This document shows, in pieces, positions 55,635 to 64,000 of a DNA stretch of 64,000 nucleotides. Source of the stretch: Kryptolebias marmoratus (taxonomy: Eukaryota; Chordata; Actinopteri; Cyprinodontiformes; Rivulidae); assembly GCF_001649575.2 (NCBI RefSeq), contig NC_051439.1, positions 8,906,859 through 8,970,858 of the forward strand. Reading direction: 5' to 3'. Under the pieces are notes generated by a model. That model did no database searches. It saw only the letters and a list, made by a program, of their open reading frames with translations, and was not told the DNA's origin. The stretch's first letter is position 1; each line of letters starts with the position of its first letter. Made by a program: the position numbers and the translations under genes.

Positions 55635-55720
55635 GTGTGTGTTGATTAGCTGTGGTGGCCATTAAATCTGCTGAATTGGATGCACCCCAAAAGTTAATCC
55701 AAACTGAGTTATCTTTGTGT
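55510..55720 (-). repeat. Dispersed repeat family A, copy 4 (inverted), interrupted by (AT)n
   Basis: Matches the inverted family A text (CTCTCAGCTACTACCACATC, GTGGTGGCCATTAAAT). A pure AT microsatellite (about 55585-55630) has expanded inside it. Confidence 0.7.
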
Positions 55721-56600
55721 TTGCCTTAAATTTAGAGACAGCCTTACGTGAGATGCATTTCACCGTGATTAGGTTGTACAATGTTGCATGTTAACAACCA
55801 TCAGTTCAGTAAACTAGACAGCTTTTATTTTTGGAGATGATGGGAGATATGATTATATTGCTATAAACTTTACAAGTATGATCCTAAAATTATTTTATTG
55901 ATACCTTGACCCTTGAATACACTGTTATCTGATTTATATCAAGGAGCCAAAATGTTTGTCATGCTATGTCATGCCATGTTACATAAAATATAAATTGTAC
56001 AAATGTAACAAAAACTTGCACCCCTCTCAAGTTTTTTATACCTGTACACTACATTCATGAGCATTATTGTTAGCTCAGCATCACTTTGAGTGTCAGTTTA
56101 TTGATTTTTATTGTTGTCAGCACATGGTGTTGATTTCAGCCAAACTCAGCAGCCTTAAGTGCAAATGAGTGTTTTTGTTGTCAATAAAAGCTAGGATATC
56201 TGCTGATTGCAGCTGTAATTGATAAATCAGTGCTTTTCTTGCAGTTATGAATGCATTTTGAAACTATTAGTTCCCACTTGTCTAAGAAGCAAGACATGGC
56301 ACTCACATACAAATTGGGCAGGCACAGTTTCATTTAATTTTATGTTTCACTATTGCTGTAGTTGTATTTTGTCCCATTCTGGTCATTCTGTCTCATTGTT
56401 GGGGTTCATTGTTGTGTTTCTGACTTTCTTGAGTCCTGTTTCCTGTTTCTTTAGGGTTCATTTAAATCACATTTTGCATCTTGATGAACGACCAAAGGCC
56501 CCTGACGCCTTTATTGTGAAATAAAAAATACCTTCATGTCCATTGCTACGCTGTTGCTCCTCTTTGCTGACGCCTCGCGGAGGACTAAAGCAGCAGCCAC
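55720..56600. other. Intergenic sequence, nothing recognised
   Basis: AT-rich. The plus-strand frame at 56219-56524 has no family signature. Confidence 0.5.
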
Positions 56601-56607
56601 TTCACAG

Positions 56608-56865
56608 GTAGGGTTGCCAGATAGGAAATGATAAACTGTCGTACTGTATACTATAAGGGGGTTGCGCACATATATTCTAATATTCAAATATATGTCATTG
56701 GTCTGGTTAGTTGAATCAGACTGATATGTGGGCGTCAAGATTATTATAAAAACTACGTTTTTTCAGAACTATCGTACGTTTTGCCCCCTTTAAAACCTAT
56801 TAATTGTACATAGTATAAACTAATGTATAAATACGTGAATTATTGTATACCTGGCAACACTGTCT
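56608..56865. repeat. Possible short element bounded by GTTGCCAG inverted ends
   Basis: AGGGTTGCCAGATA (left) and its inverted near-copy at the right end (TACCTGGCAACACT on the plus strand) enclose about 250 AT-rich bases. The pairing is about 12 of 14. Confidence 0.35.
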
Positions 56866-56869
56866 CAGT

Positions 56870-57068
56870 GGCAGGAGGTCCTACGTCATCACCGGATGTT
56901 GATAGTAGCTCGGAGTGCGACGCAGTCAGGGAACAGCTGAAAGAGGAAAACAAAGCCAAGACGACGACGGCAAAAACAACACATTTGCGTCTAAAACACG
57001 CTGTAAACATCGGTGACATCACCGCAAGGCGAACACATTCGGTTTGATATAAAACTGTCTTTGAAAAG
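56870..57068 (+). promoter_or_regulatory. ypel5: Probable non-coding first exon and promoter of ypel5
   Basis: A donor (AAAAG then GTAGGA) ends a putative exon at 57068. The preceding 200 bases are richer in CpG than the surroundings and hold a purine-rich leader. The reading frame at 56823-57047 has no family features and is treated as 5' UTR. Splicing from 57068 to 58734 would remove a 1.67 kb intron. The exon start is not determined. Confidence 0.5.
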
Positions 57069-58733
57069 GTAGGACCTTCGTTTGGACTTAGCCAGAAATG
57101 TATGTTTTGGTTTTTTTGTGTTTCCTTAGCCTGTTGTTGCTGTTAGCTGAACGGCTAACCTAACGTTTGTTTCTTTTGACTGAGTTTGTGCCAAACCACA
57201 AAACCAGATAACGTGTTCCTTATTTTCAGCCAGGTCTTCGTTTTAAAAGAGCTGTAGTTTTGGTTCTCTTTATTGTGGTTTTTCCCAGCTGCCATCTGTA
57301 GTCAACATTAGTCATGACGAGCCAGTCAGGAACATGAAGTCATTGATAAGCTCTGTTATGTAGAAAAAAGGAGAAGGAGAGTTACCAAGAGCGCCTCTAG
57401 GTGGTGTTCAATGAATGACTTGATAGTAACTATAAATGGCAATTATGAGTTTTGTCTTCTTGTATAGTTTTAAAGTATTTTCTTCAGGTTTTGTCATTCA
57501 AAAATTCACAAGTCAACCTTATTGTATTTTTAATATCACAGTATTTTATGCTTATTTCTTATTGTCATCATTCATTTTCCCTTTTTATCATTTTAAAAAT
57601 GAGTTTTTTTGCAGCAGTAGATCGACTGATTATGCCTGTATATTCCTAATGAATTAACAAGGAGGGAAATGAAGATGCAGCAGCAGCTACTACAGCTTAC
57701 TGTAGCCCACAGCTTTTTTTAATTTAAGTGAAAATGATCTTCTGTATAGTATTTAATTGTATTAAGTGTACAAGTTCTTCTAAGGATTGTTAACTATGTT
57801 TAATGTAAGCAATTATTGTTATATTTTGTTAAATGAACAATGTTAAATATATTGGTCAAAATAAGGAATACCAAAATTGTTGGGTATCGAGCATCGGCTG
57901 CCCAAAGCTCATATCAGCTGACCTCTAAGGTCAAATATATACAAAAAAGAACAAATAAAAGCATCAGAAATCGTCGATTATTAGCTGTTTTTAGGGGACA
58001 CGCAGAGGCGAAACCAGTGGAATGAATTTGTTTGACTTGCACTAATTGTGGGTTTCTGTCTGCAAAATATTCAGGCTGAATAAATTACTGATACAAAACT
58101 CATAAAATATTAACTACTGATTACATTAGAGTCCATGATATTACGTTTCTGAAAATACAAGTTATTGCGGGTTATTTTTTTAAAAAACACTGCATGTTAG
58201 TTGTGCGAGTCGAGGGTCGACACTAGTGAAACAGTAGTAACAAATTTGAGAGAACAGGAACAACACAATAGGTCAGACTGCATAATATCAGTTATTATCC
58301 GATTGTTTTTATGTGAAGGTGACAAAATGAGTAATACTAAAAAGACTTTGCATTAATGTCTCAAATGAAGTTAAACATTTGTTTTGAAATTTGTCTTTTG
58401 CTCATCGGACCTTATCATCCAATCCTCGCCAATACTAAGTTAGAAAATATCATAAAAGCAAAAATTAACAAAGAAACTGAAATCACTAACTTTGTGTTTT
58501 GTTTTACCTTTGGTCAATCTTTTATTCTCTGTGACTGAGAAGCTTTTCTCATTGATTTACTAAACGGCTGACTTTGGCCTCATATTCAGCAATAGCTACC
58601 ATAACCAGTATTGCAAAGCCTTTTCGTGTTTGCAAATGTTTTTCTTCTTTAAAAGTAATTTTGTTAGTTAAGTTTTTAAAGTGTTACAGCTTTAATTTTC
58701 CTACAGTAATTTGTGAGCCTTTTCTCCTTTTAG
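57069..58733 (+). other. ypel5: ypel5 5' intron
   Basis: AT-rich sequence between the putative first exon and the coding exon. I see no coding sequence or intact repeat here. Confidence 0.45.
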
Positions 58734-58770
58734 GTTGTGGTAATACTCCTGTAACTCCACCGATTAGACG

Positions 58771-59258
58771 ATGGGGCGTATTTTCCTGGATCACATTGGG
58801 GGAACGCGCCTCTTCTCTTGTGCCAACTGCGACACCATTTTGACTAATCGCTCGGAGCTCATCTCCACACGGTTCACGGGAGCCACAGGCAGAGCCTTCC
58901 TCTTCAATAAGGTACAGTGAAATGAAGCGTGAAGGCACCGGCTGTGACGTGCGCTCCCCAAAACCCCGCGGGGCCCGCGTTTCCTCGTTCGACGCTCCTG
59001 AAATTGTGTCACGGTTCTGTCTCAACCCCACAGGTGGTGAACCTCCAGTATAGCGAAGTTCAGGACAGAGTGATGCTTACCGGCAGGCACATGGTGAGGG
59101 ATGTCAGCTGCAAGAACTGCAACAGCAAGTTGGGCTGGATCTATGAGTTCGCTACTGAGGATAGCCAGCGGTACAAAGAGGGACGTGTCATCCTGGAGAG
59201 AGCGCTGGTTAGGGAGAGCGAGGGCTTTGAAGAGCATGTCCCCTCAGACAACTCATGA
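58771..59258 (+). CDS. ypel5: Yippee-like 5 zinc-binding protein, two coding exons
   Basis: Small zinc-binding protein of the Yippee family, known as a component or substrate-site modulator of the CTLH/GID ubiquitin ligase complex and found at centrosomes. Exons 58771-58911 and 59034-59258 are joined in phase 0 over a 122-base intron (donor AAG then GTACAG, acceptor CCACAG), giving 121 residues, the family length. Two CxxC zinc pairs are visible: C17/C20 (CANC) and C73/C76 (CKNC). [16 protein letters not shown] and the C-terminal [12 protein letters not shown] tail match the YPEL5 subgroup rather than YPEL1-4. A splice acceptor at 58731-58733 starts the exon 37 bases before the ATG. Confidence 0.97.
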
Positions 59259-61050
59259 GTGTTGAACACGCGCTCCTGTCCCTCTCCTCTGACCCTTCTG
59301 CCTCTGCGTTGTGCATCACCACCTGCAGACTCGGTGGCCAGTGACGTTTTCACTCCAACCCTCACACTCCTCCTTCCTCGTTTCCAGCACATGACCTTAG
59401 ACCGATGATTAAAATAATAACGTGCTGGATCTATTCTCGCTGAATAAGCCTTCCCCAAAATAGCCCCTAATTTATGCGTCACTGTGAAGTCTCCCCGACA
59501 CAGCTGTGAACATCATTAGGGAGTCGCACATTCTCTCAAGCGTCTAAGCACATTAACCGATTCGTCACCAAACCCGCACAAGAACACTACACACTTTCAT
59601 GGTAATTCGTCCTTGGATGGTATCGCGCAGTTCAGTCACATTTAAAAAACTAATTTTGTTCTTTTATCTAGATAAGTAGAAGTGGTATTTTAAAGTATGA
59701 TTTATGTCCAGATACGAGCACATCAATCAACACTCTCTGCTAAGTAAAAAGAGCCACCATATTGTTTTGGTGGTATTTGTGGTCCTGCGTTGTGAATTTT
59801 GTCTCCGTGTACGTGTCCCTGGCTCACAATGAATGCATTGAAGTCACCACGATAGTCGTTTGTTTCGTATCAGTTACCTTTTCTTCGCTTATAGAGTTAA
59901 ATGAATGTACTGCTGTTTAAAATCTCTGTTCGCATTCAAAAGACCGCACAGAATGATGTCACCTTTTAAGTATTCGTTGTTGTGCTTTACGGTGATTAAG
60001 GTGTTTCTTTATATTGCTCATATGTATAGGTGTTGACTGGTATGACCTTCTTCATATGTACAGAAAGTGGCCTAATTTCCCCCATACAGCTCCTCTCCAT
60101 AGTGATCTCCCATACTGTAGACAGTTCTGTAAGTGAAAGCATTTATACCAATCCACAGCTGTTACCATGGATTCTGTGTCTGTTTATGTGCCGTGCGAAG
60201 AGCTGCGTGTCACTTTTCAGAAGCATGTTCCTTTCAGCCAATGTGTCTGGCACGTGAGGGAGACTCTCTGCTGTCTCAATGGCCGGATTATTAAGAGACT
60301 GGGTCATATTTTAAAGTACCTTCAGCTTGCGGGGAATCACCAAAAACGATACATTTGATCTGCAGTAAACGGTGTTCTCCATTTAAACCCAGTTCACTTG
60401 CAGATGCTGTCTCCGATTGGTGAATTACTTCCATCATGGCGACCCACCCTCTTTATATAATCTCCAGCTCGAGGCGTGTTTTGTCATCAGATGACTTGTT
60501 TCATAAAACACAAAGCCCGGCAAGCTTTAATGGGGTACTTATCTTAGAAGTCAAGCCTTTGTCCTTAGAATTAACCAGAGGCTGTTTTATATAATGAAAA
60601 AGTAAAAAAAAAAAATAAAAAAGGAGTTTTTATGACACTGAGGAGAAATCCTTACTGTGGCATAGCGTCGTGCCGTGTCAGAGTGGGAATGCATGTAAGG
60701 TGTTACCAAAAGGTCCAGCCTTCACCAAGATATGTTTTTTTTTTTTTTTTTTTTTTACAATTTATTTGTGTTTTTAAAGAAAAAGAAAAAATACTTTCAG
60801 ATATTGTTTGTGTTCCAAAGTCAGTGCAGTGAATAGTGATTTTATCTTTCATTTTTATCATTTTATTCAAAGGCTAAGTGTTTTTATTCGATTCTCATTA
60901 TATGAGTTCTGTTTGACACATACATTTATCTTGAACAATTTTTTTTTCTTCTATTATTGATTTGAATATTTGAATGGAATCGCTTTCTTCAATCGCTGTT
61001 GGAATTTCTTTTTCTCTGATGTGATTTCTAAATAAAAATGTAGTCCTGCT
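59259..61050 (+). other. ypel5: ypel5 3' UTR
   Basis: About 1.8 kb without coding sequence follows the stop. It ends at a good AATAAA (61031-61036); an A-rich run at 60605-60622 could be an earlier signal. It contains a T-run at 60728-60757. Confidence 0.6.
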
Positions 61051-61218
61051 GAGTCTGTTTTCTTGTTTTTATCAACTATGAAGCTGTTGAACACTAAAGA
61101 CAGTCTACTACAAACTCGTGTATTTACATTAGGATCAGACTTGTGCTTTGTTTTTGTAGATTTTTTAAAAAACAATGGCGTTAGGGAGCACGAGTCATGA
61201 TTAAAGTCAAAATCTGGA

Positions 61219-61232
61219 CCTGTAGGTGGCAG
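61219..61232 (+). promoter_or_regulatory. CTCF-like core motif downstream of ypel5
   Basis: CCTGTAGGTGGCAG matches 13 of 14 positions of the CTCF core consensus. Sequence match only. Confidence 0.35.
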
Positions 61233-61239
61233 CAGAATA

Positions 61240-62640
61240 CCGAGAAACAGACAAATATATATATTTCTGCCCTCCTTGGAAATGCTGGTGATGCGGAATC
61301 ATTTTCCTGCCTCTGATGTTAACCTGCTGAGCAGTATCTGAAGGGTTTCGCTCCAGTTTGGATGCACATGGTGTTGATGTCATTCCCTGGAGCAGATGAA
61401 ATGAAAGGTCATGAATTATTTGCAGCAAATATCCACTGCTGGTCAATATACAACTGGAAATAGGAGATGGGATTCAAAAAAACAAGCAAAAAAACCCCCC
61501 AAAACATGCATGCAGGAGTGAACGAGATTAATACAAAGTTTCATTGAAAACCCAAACTATGCAGCACTCACTATGAATCATCCACAACTAAGAGATTTGA
61601 ATACATTAGGTTTAAAAATATGAGGTGACGACTCACTCCTAATCCACCCACTAATATTGTGGTGCTGCTGTCGAGTTATTTATAGCCCTGATGCTGCTGG
61701 AAGCCGTCTTTCTTGGCATGCGAGAGAAGCTGTGTCACTGTGGAGGCATCAACAACAGGTCCGCTGTTCTGCAGTCACTCCTGGAGCCACCTTACAATCA
61801 GCGCTCACAGCTAAACTTAGCCCACACAAATATTAACGCAACACACAACTCTGGTTGCAGCTTTTTTTTTCTTTTAGAGAGAGTGAGAAAGAGAGACTGA
61901 GGGCACGTATGGATTGAGAATATTGATGAATTTATGACTCAGTCTTGTGCCATTTAAATGCCACTTTTGACCACAGGCAAAAAAAAAAAGAAGAAAAGGT
62001 TCTGTTCTCCAGAGAACTCAATGTGCTACTTTACAGTTCAGTTGCCTGTGTTTTTCGCCCCTATGTAACCCCAGGATCGTCTGCTGTCTTTATTGAGAAA
62101 GCCATCTGGCCAGAGAGAGGTAATTACACTGCATTGTTGGTCCTGTTTGTCTACATAAACCTGAGCAGACGCTGCTCGGATCTCTGTAGGACAGTCTACG
62201 TGACCGCGCGTGTTCACAAAACTAAATTCTCCTCTAACTCAAGACACTTGGACAGGAAGTCAGACAATGAGATTCCCTGAAGACTCTTGACCTCAGACTC
62301 GTGCATTAATTCAAGCGCCGTACCTGCAAGAATTTGTTGGTTTTTTTTTAATCAAGTAAGAGAAAAGAGGAGAACACACCAGCGAAGTGAAGCTTCTCTG
62401 GCATCTCATTAATGGGTTTTGTATGCATCATCCCTCGTCTTTCCACCCACTGTCAAATCTGAAGTTATATTCAGATGCTGAAGAACTGCAGAAGGGAGGT
62501 AAAAATAGATAATTGCACTCCTAATTGGCATGATTCACCCTCCCCTGACAGCTATTTTAGTTTATCCTCTAATTTTTTATTTTATTTTCCTGAATGTCAC
62601 CCCCCCCAAACCCAACCCCCAATATGTAGAATTACCCCCC
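61240..62640. other. Intergenic sequence, nothing recognised
   Basis: No supportable gene. Open frames at 61945-62280 and 62475-62858 lack family signatures, and the latter crosses the N gap. Confidence 0.5.
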
Positions 62641-62677
62641 CCCCCCCCCCNNNNNNNNNNNNNNNNNNNNNCCCCCC
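62635..62677. other. Assembly gap (62651-62671) inside a poly-C tract
   Basis: 21 N flanked on both sides by C runs, so the gap is probably a sequencing failure in the homopolymer. Confidence 0.95.
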
Positions 62678-62679
62678 TT

Positions 62680-63270
62680 TCTCTTTCTCCTCACACACAC
62701 AAAGGAATGACATCATTCTGTCACCAGTTGAAAATAGCATGCTTTCCATTGACATCATTCTACATCCCGTTGCCAGGAGACATGGGAGTCAACACGAGTT
62801 ACTATGGCGACTGCACTTCACCTTCAAAGCGCCTGACCTTTTTGGCTGTCTGTGGTAGACGTGTGTGCGCGCGCAAAACAGACAAGGCAAACTATAGCCA
62901 GTGTGTTGTGTAACGTGAATGTTCAAGGTCCTGTTGACTCATCCGCTGCAATGTAGCGATTATTAGAGTACATTCTGGATTAAAAGAGCCGCCTCGACTA
63001 TACACAAGGTAACCTGCAGCCGATCAAAGTGTCGGTGTTGGTAAAACACACTATAATTGAAACGGTGTTGAGTAAAGTAAAAGGCTTACACAAAAGCTAA
63101 TTAAGTTATTTTAGCTGAGTAATGTGCAACATTTTAAACTGTCAGTCAAATCAAATGACCTACTGTCCTTCACTGTGAGATTAGATACTCAGGTAATGTG
63201 TTTATATTTCCTGAACAGCACAAACCAAGAAAGTCAAAACAACTGGAGAATTAATCAAGTGACATAGTAG
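62680..63270. other. Intergenic sequence, nothing recognised
   Basis: No coding or named repeat signal. Confidence 0.5.
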
Positions 63271-63278
63271 ATTTATTG

Positions 63279-63324
<46 letters not shown>
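63270..63324. repeat. (AT)n microsatellite
   Basis: About 25 AT units, ending in ACACATATAC. Confidence 0.9.
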
Positions 63325-63329
<5 letters not shown>

Positions 63330-63333
<4 letters not shown>

Positions 63334-64000
63334 CTTTCTTTATGGATAGTGCTTTAAACAGTGTCCACGTTTACCTGAGGACTGCGACCTCAATGAAGTC
63401 CAGCATCTGCAATTGAACAACTCAATACAACAGAAGGACAATTAATTGCATGGAAAGTGTGGCTCGTTTGAGAGTTTAAACAATTTGAGGAAACAGACAC
63501 AGTACCATGTAAACTTTTACATGCAGATAATAAAACTGTTAACACAGCTGCATCACAGTGACTGGAATCAACCCTTTTTTACACTTGAACGGGAACTTGA
63601 GATTTGTATAAACTTAAGACACTTCTGTTGTGTGGCGGATTGTGACGGATTAGTCCCACAAATGGAGGCCGAAGTCGTCAGCCATGTCGAACATTGCACA
63701 GAAACTGCCATGTGTCGAGACAATTGACATTTCCTACCGGGTTAATTTGATTCGAGGTAAAAATTAAGAGCAACGTAAGGGGCAAGGTACAGTTTGAAGC
63801 GCTGCCTCCAACCGTTTTCCATTTCTGTCCTTTTTTTGGCACAACTGCAGTCTGCAGCAGCTTTCTCAGCTGTCGCTCGCTAATTGAGTTTAGCAGGCGC
63901 GCCGATGCCAGTCCTCGACAGACAGAGAGACACGGGGAGAGGTGGGCATTACCGGGTTTTTTTGGATTAGGTTGACTTCCAGGCCAGTTTTCCACTCCAA
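63330..64000. other. Intergenic sequence, nothing certain
   Basis: A minus-strand frame at 63678-63995 and a plus-strand frame at 63446-63727 are open but have no recognisable family. The window ends here, so a partial exon cannot be excluded. Confidence 0.4.

Overview
This is vertebrate nuclear DNA, almost certainly from a teleost fish. Genes are split by GT-AG introns. Between them lie fish-type retroelements (L2/CR1-like, RTE-like and Penelope-like), DNA-transposon remnants and many microsatellites. The proteins read closest to fish and human orthologues. Two runs of N (48408-48788 and 62651-62671) are assembly gaps. There are no operons, CRISPR arrays or bacterial signals.

Layout, left to right. 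1-9.5 kb is repeat-rich DNA plus the probable fut9 3' UTR. fut9 (minus, 9570-10649) has its whole coding sequence in one exon just after a splice acceptor. About 11-26 kb is repeat-rich DNA that includes a CpG-rich stretch at 22.1-22.9 kb, a candidate fut9 promoter or 5' exon. manea (minus, 26374-29242) has four coding exons and one probable non-coding 5' exon. A small two-exon membrane-protein gene that I do not recognise lies head-to-head with manea (plus, 30598-31053). ppp1cb (minus, 32910-41161) has eight coding exons and gives exactly the 327 residues known for this protein. plb1 (minus, 42604-54815) can be read as 43 in-phase coding exons giving 1,095 residues. ypel5 (plus, 58771-59258) has two coding exons giving 121 residues, a probable non-coding first exon and a long 3' UTR. 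61-64 kb has no gene I can support.

Biology. fut9 and manea are both glycan enzymes of the secretory pathway (Lewis-x fucosylation and endomannosidase trimming) and are neighbours on human chromosome 6q16. plb1 and ppp1cb are neighbours on human 2p23, with ypel5 also in that band. In both pairs order and relative orientation match human. The window therefore contains a junction between two conserved blocks, between manea and ppp1cb, and the unrecognised small gene sits at that junction.

Main points for a second look: the orphan gene at the junction; a three-unit plb1 whose first unit has lost the catalytic motifs; a diverged 500-base duplicate flanking fut9 that carries an exon-like reading frame with a splice donor; a fold-back element near 12 kb; a promoter-like island inside ppp1cb intron 2; and a substitution in the most conserved motif of FUT9.
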